A stretch of DNA of 13,375 nucleotides from a bacterium (GTDB taxonomy: Bacteria; SM23-31; JAUVVT01). Positions 1 through 7,423 of the stretch are shown piece by piece (within the stretch, counting starts at the first letter, position 1; each line of letters begins with the position of its first letter). The position numbers were made by a program, and so were the translations under genes. Under the pieces are notes generated by a model. The model was not told the origin of the DNA. It ran no database searches and saw only the letters and a list, made by a program, of their open reading frames with translations. The stretch is taken from the NCBI GenBank assembly GCA_030616165.1, contig JAUWXV010000087.1, positions 1 through 13,375 of the forward strand. Direction: 5' to 3'.

Positions 1-1
1 C

Positions 2-133
2 AAGAATTTTTATATGGCAGGACAGTGGGTTGAACCGGGTGGCGGATTACCCAGTGCAATTTTGTCTGGAAGAAATGTTACTCAAATTATATGTAAGAAA
101 GATAAAAAGAAATTTATTACTACGAAACACTAA
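2..133 (+). CDS. C-terminal end of a CrtI/phytoene-desaturase-like FAD oxidoreductase (5' truncated)
   Basis: An open frame enters from the left edge and gives 43 residues before TAA at 131-133. It contains FYMAGQWVEPGGGLPSA, then LSGRN and a Lys-rich tail. Aromatic-AGxW followed by PGGGLPxAxxSGR is the C-terminal FAD-contacting segment of the phytoene desaturase / NAD(P)-FAD amine-oxidase-like family, in which this stretch closes over the flavin. Only the tail is visible, so the substrate (carotenoid or another polyene or retinol-type molecule) cannot be said. The gene probably ends normally here, because homologues also stop shortly after this motif. Family assignment rests on motif recognition alone. 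Confidence 0.72.
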   Translation, partial: KNFYMAGQWVEPGGGLPSAILSGRNVTQIICKKDKKKFITTKH

Positions 134-211
134 ATTACACGGCACATAACGTATAAAGAATTCCCACCTGACCGAAGGTCGGCTTGCAATTCAGGGTTGA
201 ACTAAGCACAA

Positions 212-386
212 TCAAAACATCTTCCTGACAGCATTTACTATATCGTCTTTAGTTGAGCCGTAGTATCCAAGAATTTCAATATACCAGTTTTTTCAACTCG
301 TCTCCTTTAACTAGTTTCAAAGAACTCACATTCACAACTCTTACAGAGATTCCTTCTTTATTAATAATATCTGCTGCCTTTACTTT
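212..386 (-). pseudogene. Decayed transketolase C-terminal remnant (frameshifted)
   Basis: The minus strand reads KVKAADIINKEGISVRVVNV then SSLKLVKGDEL in one frame up to a six-A run (288-293). One extra A there puts the rest in the neighbouring frame, EILGYYGSTKDDIVNAVRKM then F and a TGA stop (212-214). The first part resembles the transketolase C-domain strand-helix (aaeiL.kEGIsvRVvnm.slKp). The second resembles the transketolase C-terminal helix (eLle.YGlT.ddIv.Avkk). The roughly 50 residues that should lie between them are missing, so both a frameshift and an internal deletion are inferred. The remnant starts inside the 3' end of the downstream-facing hydrolase frame, with no start codon or RBS. 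Other thiamine-diphosphate enzymes with the same C-domain, such as DXS, are possible sources. Confidence 0.5.
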
Positions 387-1918
387 TCGCTGGATTTAAC
401 GAGCGGCTCGGTGATAAAGCGCAGTTCCATTTCTCCCAAGCACGAGCTATCAGGCGCGGTAGTCGGATCTTCCAGGAATTCAGCCGTCATCAATAGCGCA
501 CACGGTCCAGAATCTATCGGCGAATGTGCAAAGCCGGGAAACGTGTAGACATACGCCTGGGTCAAACCCTGTGCCACTATCTCACCGTAAAGTGGAGGGC
601 ACACGTGATCAAATTCGCCGCAAAGGATAAGCGTGGGCACATCACTCGTGACTGTTTCCTTAGCGTATGCGTATAATGCCGGCACATTCCAGATTTCGCG
701 GGCGCGCGGCATAAGCTTGGCGCCAAAAAAGGTCGATGAAGCCCCCTTTAAAAAAGTTGAATAGGGTCCCTCAATGCGGACATCTTCAGGTGTGAAATCG
801 ACAAACTCACTACAGAAAACACTATATTGTAAGCCATGACTGAATGTATGCATCGGGAAGAATATATCTGCAGTCTCCTGTAAAGGGGTGTAATCACCGG
901 CGAGTATCCGGCTGAGGACAAACGGCAACTGCGGCGGCATGTCCACTCTATACATCACCATGAACAACCATTGTCCCAGGCGTTCTCCGTTGAGCAACAA
1001 TTTGAAGGTTTTGCCGGTTGCAGGGCTCTGTATGGGAACCGTGACGGGATTGGCGTTGAGTCTCTCCAGCAGATTCAGGAAATCAGCCTCCAGGTTGGGG
1101 TACGCGGCTTGACAGGCTTTGTCCGCAGCACAACGTTCAAACACTCGTCGGAGCGTCTCCGTCGCGTTAGCAAGCATAGATTGTAATAAAGGCGTGCCTA
1201 ACGGTACTGGTGAGCTGAGGATAACGCTTCGCAGGCGTTCGGGATAGTCACGCATCATATGCTGCGCCAGTATCGTGCCGGCTGAGTTCCCAAAGAGGTT
1301 GAATTTATCGTAGCCGAGTACGGTCATCACCATAGCGATATCCGCTGCGCTTTCAATGCTGTTGAATGCCGCCAGATTGATACCCTCGCCTACCAGTCGG
1401 TCATGACAAGCACGGATGGCTTCCAGCAGGAGCGTAATGTTTTCCTCAGCGCTGAGATTTTGCTCAAGTATGGTAATCTGTAACTCAAAAATCTCTTTGC
1501 ACAACAAATTCGGCTCTGAATAGAGCGTTCCTCGCTGCTCAATCACGATGGCATCGCGCTGCGCTAAAAGGAGATTCCCGATTTCTCCATCAAGATTCGG
1601 GACAAAAGACTCCATGTTGCACTCTCCCGGTCCGCCAGCGTTCAACACGAGCGGGTCAGGTACGGGATTGTCGCTGTGGCTGGGGAAGATGGCAACCGCC
1701 AGCCGAATAGTCGGTCCTTCCGGTTCGGCGTGATGTTCCGGCACAGTAACATAGCCGAAAATAATACTTTCACCTTCGATCAGACCTTTCGGTACATCAA
1801 ATGGGCAAGGTGCTTCCTCAAAAGTGCCGATACCTACTTCTTGAGCCAGTGTGGGATGTGTCCACATGATAAGTAGTATCAGCATTAACTTTAGTGTGAA
1901 ATAAGTCCGTTTGTTAAT
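380..1918 (-). CDS. Secreted alpha/beta hydrolase, tripeptidyl-aminopeptidase (TAP)-like
   Basis: Probable exported serine hydrolase of the prolyl/tripeptidyl aminopeptidase group, which removes N-terminal residues or short peptides. Numbering from the ATG at 1885: GGPG at 84-87 (oxyanion region), EQRGT at 116-120 (normally DQRGTGxS), nucleophile Ser201 in GNSAG, Asp426 in GEFDHV, and His454 in GFAHSP. The triad is complete. The C-terminal TAP-like domain carries paired cysteines (252/258, 461/482) expected of a periplasmic or secreted protein. I prefer an ATT start at 1916-1918: AGGGAGG lies 7 nt upstream (1926-1932), and the extension NKRTYFTLKL supplies the positive n-region that the ATG form lacks, giving a signal peptide ending near THPTLAQ. 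The conservative alternative is 380..1885 (501 aa). About 512 aa fits the family. Exact substrate is unknown. Confidence 0.88.
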   Translation of the reverse strand: MNKRTYFTLKLMLILLIMWTHPTLAQEVGIGTFEEAPCPFDVPKGLIEGESIIFGYVTVPEHHAEPEGPTIRLAVAIFPSHSDNPVPDPLVLNAGGPGECNMESFVPNLDGEIGNLLLAQRDAIVIEQRGTLYSEPNLLCKEIFELQITILEQNLSAEENITLLLEAIRACHDRLVGEGINLAAFNSIESAADIAMVMTVLGYDKFNLFGNSAGTILAQHMMRDYPERLRSVILSSPVPLGTPLLQSMLANATETLRRVFERCAADKACQAAYPNLEADFLNLLERLNANPVTVPIQSPATGKTFKLLLNGERLGQWLFMVMYRVDMPPQLPFVLSRILAGDYTPLQETADIFFPMHTFSHGLQYSVFCSEFVDFTPEDVRIEGPYSTFLKGASSTFFGAKLMPRAREIWNVPALYAYAKETVTSDVPTLILCGEFDHVCPPLYGEIVAQGLTQAYVYTFPGFAHSPIDSGPCALLMTAEFLEDPTTAPDSSCLGEMELRFITEPLVKSSEK

Positions 1919-1925
1919 TTTAGAA

Positions 1926-1932
1926 CCTCCCT
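1926..1932 (-). promoter_or_regulatory. Shine-Dalgarno site that decides the hydrolase start
   Basis: Minus-strand AGGGAGG, followed by 7 nt and an in-frame ATT. The first in-frame ATG is 33 nt further in and has no purine-rich site at normal spacing. This is the main argument for non-canonical initiation, or for a mutated former ATG. Confidence 0.6.
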
Positions 1933-2388
1933 GTTTAATAAATAAAGATAGAATAAATTTTTTGAATTCCCAACCTTCTTTATAAAAAAGCTGCTACTCC
2001 AATCACAGCAGAAAATAGTTCATAATCTTTATAATAAGACTATCTTTATGTAATAATTCTTTCAAACGAGTTTCAAATTTCCCCTAATTCACAACCTTTT
2101 ATATCGCATTCACAAGATTTATATTTTCTGCAAATGTTATCATTATATGTATTTTATTTTACAAGTATTTAAATTTTTCTTTAATTTTAGACTTGACAAC
2201 GTCTCTTTTATTAGTTAATATTTTTAATTGTTAGATAAAAATTGATTTCATTCAAAACTAATGTTTTTATTTCGAGACATAAAAAAGAAATTTCATTACG
2301 AATGGTTATGATGTGTTGATTTGTATTTGAAGAGATTGAAAAAAGGTTATTTAAATGGTTCGGATAAATTTTAAAGGAGAGGTTTAAA
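1933..2388. other. AT-rich divergent intergenic region
   Basis: About 450 bases between the divergently transcribed hydrolase and PurF-like genes, very rich in A and T, with no open frame of credible length on either strand. It holds the promoter at 2193-2221 and a 10-codon ORF at 2355-2387 (MVRINFKGEV) that overlaps the RBS of the PurF-like gene. That ORF has AAAGG 8 nt upstream and could be a leader peptide or chance. I see no RNA gene. Confidence 0.5.
2193..2221 (+). promoter_or_regulatory. Putative sigma-70-type promoter for the PurF-like gene
   Basis: A perfect TTGACA -35 box (2193-2198) is followed by 17 nt and TAATAT (2216-2221; four of six matches to TATAAT). It points toward the gene starting at 2389, leaving a leader of about 160 nt. 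The exact -35 and ideal spacing make it better than chance, but the surrounding DNA is AT-rich. Confidence 0.45.
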
Positions 2389-3702
2389 ATGAGTGGAATA
2401 TTTGGGATTTATTCAGAAAAAGAGTGTATTGAAGATTTGGTTTGGGGAACTTCTTATTTACAACATCGTGGACAAAAATTCTGTGGTTGGGCTGTTTCTT
2501 CTGATAATAGTATGGTTTATGAAACACATAGAGGAAAGTTAAGAGAAAAAATTAATTTTAATGAAGTAAAAGATGTTAAAGGTAAGATTGGCTTAGGTGC
2601 GGTTAGCTCAGGTGATAGACAACCTATAAGTGAATTATCAAAATATGGAGAATTTTTTTTAGTATATGATGGTAACGTTATGGGTGGTAGAGAATTAAAA
2701 GAAGATTTACTTAATGAAGGGCATTCTTTTACAGGTTATTATGATCCGACTTATATTCCCGATAATGTTTTAATTGGAAAAATATTAGCACTTAAAGGCC
2801 CTGTTAATGGTATTGTACAATTAAGTGAGAGGATAAAAGGAGATTATTCTTTAATTTTGTTAACAAGAAAAGGAATTATAGCTGCAAGAGGTTGGGGGAG
2901 AAAACCATTGATTCTTGGAAAAAGTGAGTATAGCTATGTTGTTTCTTCTGAATCATGTGTATTTCCGAATTTAGGCTTAGAAATTGAAAGAGATGTTAAA
3001 CCTGGCGAAATAGTCTCAATTAACGAGGAAGGTTTTAGTACTTTAAAACAATTAGACCTTAAACCAATAAAATATGGAACCTTTGAATGGGTTTATACAG
3101 CAAATTCATCTTCTGTTATAGATGGGGTTTCTGTGGAAGAATTTAGAAATAAAATTGGAGCTATACTTGCTGAGAGATACCCTGTTGATGCTGATTTAGT
3201 TTCAGAGATACCTAATTCTGGAATAGGTTATGCTATAGGTTATGCAAATAAATCGGGCATACCACATATTAGAATTTTTGTTAAATATGACTATGCTGAT
3301 AGAAGTTTTACGCTGGGAACAGAAAAGGAACGAGAGGAAGAGGCGAAGAGAAAATTAATTCCTATACCTTCTATAATAAAAGGAAAAAGAATTATTATTA
3401 CAGATGATTCTATAGTTAGAGGTACTCAGACAAAAGAAAGTCATGTCCCTCGATTAAAAAATTCTGGTGCTTTGGAAGTTCATGCGAGGATAGGATGCCC
3501 TCTATTGAGAGATAAATGTAGCTATGGTAAAACAACAAAGAAAAAAGAAGAGATTCTTTTTGTTAAGATGAAAATGAGTAATGATAATGATGTCAAGAAA
3601 TATTTGGGATTAGATAGTGTCGGTTTTGCTTTGCCAGAAGACCTTGCTATAGCCAGTGGCAAGTCTTTAGAAGAGTTATGTTTATCTTGTTGGGGGATTT
3701 AG
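2389..3702 (+). CDS. PurF-like amidophosphoribosyltransferase homologue with degenerate glutaminase domain
   Basis: Homologue of glutamine PRPP amidotransferase, which makes phosphoribosylamine in purine synthesis; 437 aa is slightly short for the family. The N-terminal Ntn-glutaminase fold spans about 1-230 and the phosphoribosyltransferase domain about 235-380. The PRTase half looks functional: PRPP loop IIITDDSIVRGTQ (335-347), flexible-loop Lys299/Tyr302/Arg305, and IPNSG at 274-278 (family PDSG). The four cysteines matching the B. subtilis-type 4Fe-4S ligands are present: Cys190 (SESCVF), Cys377 (DKCSYG), Cys431 and Cys434 (CLSCWG, near the very C-terminus). The glutaminase half is not intact. 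The protein starts Met-Ser-Gly-Ile-Phe, so the N-terminal Cys nucleophile is Ser; the Arg of GHVRYST becomes Ala71; the Asn-Gly oxyanion pair becomes Asp94-Gly95. HRGQ (26-29) remains. The start is fixed by AAAGGAGAGG (2373-2382). Codons are strongly AT-rich compared with neighbours, suggesting transfer. Ammonia-dependent activity or a new role is inference. Confidence 0.9.
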   Translation: MSGIFGIYSEKECIEDLVWGTSYLQHRGQKFCGWAVSSDNSMVYETHRGKLREKINFNEVKDVKGKIGLGAVSSGDRQPISELSKYGEFFLVYDGNVMGGRELKEDLLNEGHSFTGYYDPTYIPDNVLIGKILALKGPVNGIVQLSERIKGDYSLILLTRKGIIAARGWGRKPLILGKSEYSYVVSSESCVFPNLGLEIERDVKPGEIVSINEEGFSTLKQLDLKPIKYGTFEWVYTANSSSVIDGVSVEEFRNKIGAILAERYPVDADLVSEIPNSGIGYAIGYANKSGIPHIRIFVKYDYADRSFTLGTEKEREEEAKRKLIPIPSIIKGKRIIITDDSIVRGTQTKESHVPRLKNSGALEVHARIGCPLLRDKCSYGKTTKKKEEILFVKMKMSNDNDVKKYLGLDSVGFALPEDLAIASGKSLEELCLSCWGI

Positions 3703-3709
3703 TAAAGTT

Positions 3710-3859
3710 TTAACGCACCCTGAAAGTCAAGACAAAATCAAGCCGCTTTTGTTTGGTGTACAATTGTTCAAATTCAACTGGATTTACGTCTTTAAGCATT
3801 GAATGAGGATACAGGTAATTATAATCATGAATCCATTGTTTTATGGTTTGTTGTGAAAA
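3710..3859 (-). pseudogene. Transposase (integrase core, IS3/IS481-like) C-terminal remnant, copy 1
   Basis: Minus-strand open frame of 49 codons with no start. It reads QQTIKQWIHDYNYLYPHSML then KDVNPVEFEQLY and stops at 3710-3712. W(I)xxYNxxxPHSxL followed by a PxEF motif is the hallmark C-terminus of rve-type transposases. The reading ends upstream at TAA (3860-3862), exactly where a small inverted-repeat element begins, so the rest of the gene has been lost. The 66 bp at 3788-3853 match 59 of 66 positions in copy 2 (8285-8350). It lies 8 nt past the PurF-like stop codon, convergent with that gene. Confidence 0.75.
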
Positions 3860-3865
3860 TTACAA

Positions 3866-3960
3866 GCTGTTAACCAGAACTTTGAGATTTTAGAAAAATG
3901 AGAAAAAATTATTCTCATGCTCTTGGTTTTGGGGAGAAAATGGTATTTCTGGTTAACAGC
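3866..3960. repeat. Small inverted-repeat (MITE-like) element, 14-bp arms
   Basis: GCTGTTAACCAGAA (3866-3879) and its exact reverse complement (3947-3960) bracket 67 bases. A second hairpin lies inside: ATGAGAA (3898-3904) / TTCTCAT (3912-3918). The octamer AATTACAA abuts the left arm (3858-3865) and recurs 8 nt past the right arm (3969-3976), possibly a target duplication if the element ends at 3968. It has no coding capacity. It sits at the broken end of the transposase remnant. It could instead be a large RNA stem-loop. Confidence 0.5.
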
Positions 3961-4005
3961 ACTAGAAGAATTACAAATTTTAACAGTATATCTTAACATT
4001 TGTTG

Positions 4006-4029
4006 AATTGTCCAAAATGTTTTGAAGAC
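4006..4029. repeat. 24-bp dispersed repeat, copy A
   Basis: Exact 24-base match to 9931-9954, beginning AATTGTCCAAAATG and ending TTTTGAAGAC. The plus-strand reading is NCPKCFED in both copies; here the frame stops four codons later (SQT then TAA). The remaining sequence 3977-4128 shows no other feature. Confidence 0.6.
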
Positions 4030-4128
4030 TCACAGACATAACAATTTCGTTGAAGGAAGTGCAATACTACCCCGGAAATCGTTTTATCTTTTGTCAATTC
4101 TATGTAAAGATATTCCCTGACCTCAGTC

Positions 4129-6390
4129 TTAATCTAATAATTTTTTCAGAAGCTCCTCAAAATCTGCTTCCCAGATGCTTCCTTCTGACCGTGTTTTAAC
4201 CATTGCTTCGGAGTCATAGGAAATCCATTTTCCATCAGGAGACGGATAGAGATAATCCTTCCAGCCGTCGTCATCAGCGGCAAGCTCGGTGACTTTGCCC
4301 CCCTTAGCGGGAACCTTGAATATCCGATTCCGACCTGGCCCCCCTATTTCCTTTTGACTGATAAAGGTAAGGTATTTCCCGTCTGGAAGCCAGCAGAGCC
4401 CCCAGGTCTCGTCCTTCACAAATCCTTGATGCTTGAGGTCAAGTATCTGTCGGGCTTTGCCGGCGGCGATGGGAATAGCAGAGAGCACCCCTTTGGAGAT
4501 GACGGCAATCTCTTTACCGTCAGGAGACCATGCATACTCACCCCTGCCAGCAGGAGTGTCCAATATTTTCGTTGCCTCGCCACCATATGCGGAGATTACA
4601 TGGAGGATTTGTTTTCCTTCTCCTGCATATTCACTTAATCTAAACCTATAGGCGATCATCTCACCATCAGGCGACCACACCGGCTTGATTTCATGTTCCG
4701 GGGTTTTTGTTATCTGGACTGGCTTGCCTTCCTCGGCAGATGTTATCCAGATATCCCCGCCATGGAGTACAGCGAGTTTACTCCCGTCAGGTGACCACGA
4801 CCATTCAATGTGCCCGTAAGGATTTTTGTCCCGCCCGCTGAAAACCATAACGGCGGGTCCGGTCGTCCGGGCATCCTCCAGCGAAACCGGAGCCACATAG
4901 AGATCCTCTGTTTTGTCACTTTGTGACACAGCAAAGAGGAGCTTCTTGCCATCCGATGACAAGGAGTAAGGTTCAACTTCACCATCCACCGAGACATCGA
5001 GTTCCAGAGGAATAGGCTCGCCGCCTGCGAGAGAAATCATCCAGAAGTTCCAATCCCCTTCTTTGTTAAAGCCTCTTGCAATTATCATCCTACTATCGGG
5101 AGACCAGTACTGGTAATAAGGCCAAAGCGTGGAAAGCGGGAACTGACTTCCAAGTTCGAAGGATGGCCCGCCGGAAACTGACACGACTTTGAGACGGCAC
5201 GTGTAGTTGTATGACGAGCTATAGAAAAGCATCTTTTTTCCATCAGGTGACATTGAAAGAAAATACCCTACCCCCTCAGGCGGGATTATTTCAAACACTC
5301 GTTCGTCAGCGAGGCGGAAGAGATGGAGGTTTCCGGGGTTTGCTATCTTATAGAAAAGCCATTTGCCGTCAGGCGACCGGGACCGGGAAAGGAGGCGAGC
5401 TTCGTCGATGCTGATATTCCTGGGCGTTCCACCCTCAGCGGGGACCAGCCGCAATCCCCTTTTATAGATTTTGTAGGCAATAGTCTTGCCATCAGGAGAC
5501 CATACAGGATCATACTCAGCTAAGGAATCGTCCGTGATTTGAGTTAGCGCGCCATCTTTCACCGAGAGGGTCCAGATGTCACCAGAGACTTCATCGTCAT
5601 CTCTTTCAAAAACGAGCTTTTCCCCGTCGGGTGACCACCTTGGACTTTGTAATCGATAATTTCCATCTAAGAGTTTTTTTGCAGGACCCGTTGGCCGCCC
5701 CGTCTCTGGAGAAACAGGAACTACCCAGATTGCGCCTCCTGAGTTAAAAACGACCTGTTTCCCGTCCGGTGACCACCTGCCACTATATGCAGGCGTGTCC
5801 ACTAATTCAAAAGGATCACCACTATCCAATGGAAGCACAAGCTTATGACGGAGCAGGAACTTACCATTTGGAGAGAGATCAAGATACGAAGGCCAATTAA
5901 TCACATCCTTTTTACCCACAAATGTCTTGGTTTTGGTATATTTAACACCTGTGTTCGGGTCAATGATAACACCCTTATCTGAGGCATCGCTTATTTTTCT
6001 TCTTATTTCTTCATTCTCTTTTGCCTGTTGAACTCGCCCCACCATGAGTTTTGTCACGGGGGTGATTGCACTTTCCGGATATTCCTCAGTGAGCTTTTCA
6101 AATGTTGATAAGGCGTCATCATATTTTCCAGCCTTATAATAGGATTGCCCAATCCAATATTGAGCATCCTGAGCAATTTTGCTTTCAGGCACCAGTTTGA
6201 TTACTTGTTCGAGCTCAATAATTGCATCATCATACATTAATTGTCTGATGTGTTCAATCGCCTTTTCAAAGTGCTGTTCCGCTGACCTATTGGTATCTGA
6301 AGCATTAGTTATTAATGGTAAAGCAAATATTCCCCAGACAATTACCGAGGTTATACAAATCACTGACAATAATAAAATTATTTTCTTCAT
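4129..6390 (-). CDS. Exported TPR plus TolB-like PD40 double beta-propeller protein
   Basis: 753-residue secreted or membrane-anchored protein. Residues 1-30 form a hydrophobic signal/anchor (MKKIILLLSVICIT start, cleavage near TNAS). Residues 37-70 and 71-107 are two TPR units of the YbgF/outer-membrane-lipoprotein type (DAQYWIGQSYYKAGKYDDAL, then EYPES), with a partial third to about 135. From about 172 to 730 I count 13 PD40/WD40-like strand motifs, mostly WSPDGK followed by a hydrophobic strand, the last near 717. That number suggests two six- or seven-bladed propellers. No peptidase or other enzyme domain follows, so it probably binds proteins or ligands at the envelope. The start overlaps the anti-sigma stop by 4 nt (ATGA) and has AGGAGGG upstream, so it is translationally coupled as the third gene of the sigma operon. 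It may be the sensor or output of that system; the ligand is unknown. Confidence 0.88.
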   Translation of the reverse strand: MKKIILLLSVICITSVIVWGIFALPLITNASDTNRSAEQHFEKAIEHIRQLMYDDAIIELEQVIKLVPESKIAQDAQYWIGQSYYKAGKYDDALSTFEKLTEEYPESAITPVTKLMVGRVQQAKENEEIRRKISDASDKGVIIDPNTGVKYTKTKTFVGKKDVINWPSYLDLSPNGKFLLRHKLVLPLDSGDPFELVDTPAYSGRWSPDGKQVVFNSGGAIWVVPVSPETGRPTGPAKKLLDGNYRLQSPRWSPDGEKLVFERDDDEVSGDIWTLSVKDGALTQITDDSLAEYDPVWSPDGKTIAYKIYKRGLRLVPAEGGTPRNISIDEARLLSRSRSPDGKWLFYKIANPGNLHLFRLADERVFEIIPPEGVGYFLSMSPDGKKMLFYSSSYNYTCRLKVVSVSGGPSFELGSQFPLSTLWPYYQYWSPDSRMIIARGFNKEGDWNFWMISLAGGEPIPLELDVSVDGEVEPYSLSSDGKKLLFAVSQSDKTEDLYVAPVSLEDARTTGPAVMVFSGRDKNPYGHIEWSWSPDGSKLAVLHGGDIWITSAEEGKPVQITKTPEHEIKPVWSPDGEMIAYRFRLSEYAGEGKQILHVISAYGGEATKILDTPAGRGEYAWSPDGKEIAVISKGVLSAIPIAAGKARQILDLKHQGFVKDETWGLCWLPDGKYLTFISQKEIGGPGRNRIFKVPAKGGKVTELAADDDGWKDYLYPSPDGKWISYDSEAMVKTRSEGSIWEADFEELLKKLLD

Positions 6391-7352
6391 TGTGTTTCCC
6401 TCCTATTAATGTCGTTAATAAATTGTGCCATATCCATTAATTGTGCCATTTCGGTATTGCCAATCAGGACAAAAGAAAGAGCATCATCGCTCCAGGCAAG
6501 TATGGTATTGCCGACTTGTCCGTCATTCTGATTGTACACAGCATACTCTCTGAAATCCTGCACCGCAAGCATGCGTTTTCCCTCTAATGACTGCTCGAAA
6601 AAGGATACTGTATTTATGCCGTTTGTATAAAGCAGATGCAGGCTGTTCCGATCTTCAATTTTTCTTATTTTATCGAGTATATAGCCAGGGTGCAGCCACG
6701 ATGGCGCCACCAGGTCAAAATTGACAGTTTTCCGCGCTTGAGAGAGCGTGAGAATATGCCCATTGGAAATTGCAGAACTATCTTGAGAAATGATTTTCCG
6801 TTGATATGTGGGTCCCCTGAGGATTATGCCGGGACGTGTAAATTCAGGCCTATCGCCAAAATATTCATAATAAAAGATGTCTCTTCGCTCGAGACGCATA
6901 TACGCCGCAGAGGATGGATAGAGATTCGCAGAGACTGTCTGAGAAACAACACCCTGGTGTTCCTTTAAATAAAAATTGATCGTTGTTGAGTCAGCACGTA
7001 TATCTGGACTTGGCTTCCTGAGCCAATGACTTGCTAATAAAGTCAAAGTTACAACTGCCGCTATTTCAGCAAACCGAAAGGCAATCTTTCTTGCACGTGG
7101 GTTTATGAAAATCCTTCCCCGGATAGATTCAAAAGTATTCATTCGTGCCTTTAACTTTTCATACATCATGGGTGATGGTTCTATCCCCTCCCAGCTCTTA
7201 AGTACTTCAGATAGTTTTGTCAATTTTCTTAAAGCCAAAGAACAATTTTGGCATTTATTCAGGTGATTTTGTATCTCGCCTTTTTTTTGTTCATCTATGT
7301 CGCTGCTATAAAAAGCATCCAATTCCTTTTGGACATCTTCACATTTCATCAT
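6387..7352 (-). CDS. Membrane anti-sigma factor with zinc-finger domain and RseB-like periplasmic domain
   Basis: Single-pass inner-membrane regulator expected to sequester the ECF sigma factor encoded just upstream. Residues 1-45 form a zf-HC2/ZAS-type domain: Cys4 plus His30-x3-Cys34-x2-Cys37 (HLNKCQNC). A transmembrane helix runs about 93-111 (AEIAAVVTLTLLASHWL). The extracytoplasmic part ends in a domain (about 205-312) with the pattern of MucB/RseB C-terminal or DUF4367 domains: APSWLHPGYIL, then LLYTNGINTVSFFEQS, then a GNT.LAW...LSFVLIGNT segment. The sigma gene ends 71 nt upstream, and the PD40 gene starts inside its stop codon. GAGGAG precedes the chosen ATG; an adjacent second ATG codon is equally possible. 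Sigma partner is inferred from gene order. Confidence 0.85.
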   Translation of the reverse strand: MMKCEDVQKELDAFYSSDIDEQKKGEIQNHLNKCQNCSLALRKLTKLSEVLKSWEGIEPSPMMYEKLKARMNTFESIRGRIFINPRARKIAFRFAEIAAVVTLTLLASHWLRKPSPDIRADSTTINFYLKEHQGVVSQTVSANLYPSSAAYMRLERRDIFYYEYFGDRPEFTRPGIILRGPTYQRKIISQDSSAISNGHILTLSQARKTVNFDLVAPSWLHPGYILDKIRKIEDRNSLHLLYTNGINTVSFFEQSLEGKRMLAVQDFREYAVYNQNDGQVGNTILAWSDDALSFVLIGNTEMAQLMDMAQFINDINRRETQ

Positions 7353-7423
7353 TTAATTCTCCTCTTGTATTATTTCGTCATAAGTTAAAAGATGTAAAAA
7401 AATAACTTTCTAAAAAATTTATA

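Noticed and set aside
4354-5523. Several 66-94 codon plus-strand frames across the PD40 gene
   Set aside because: Antisense shadows created by the repetitive SPDG-coding sequence; no RBS or motifs.
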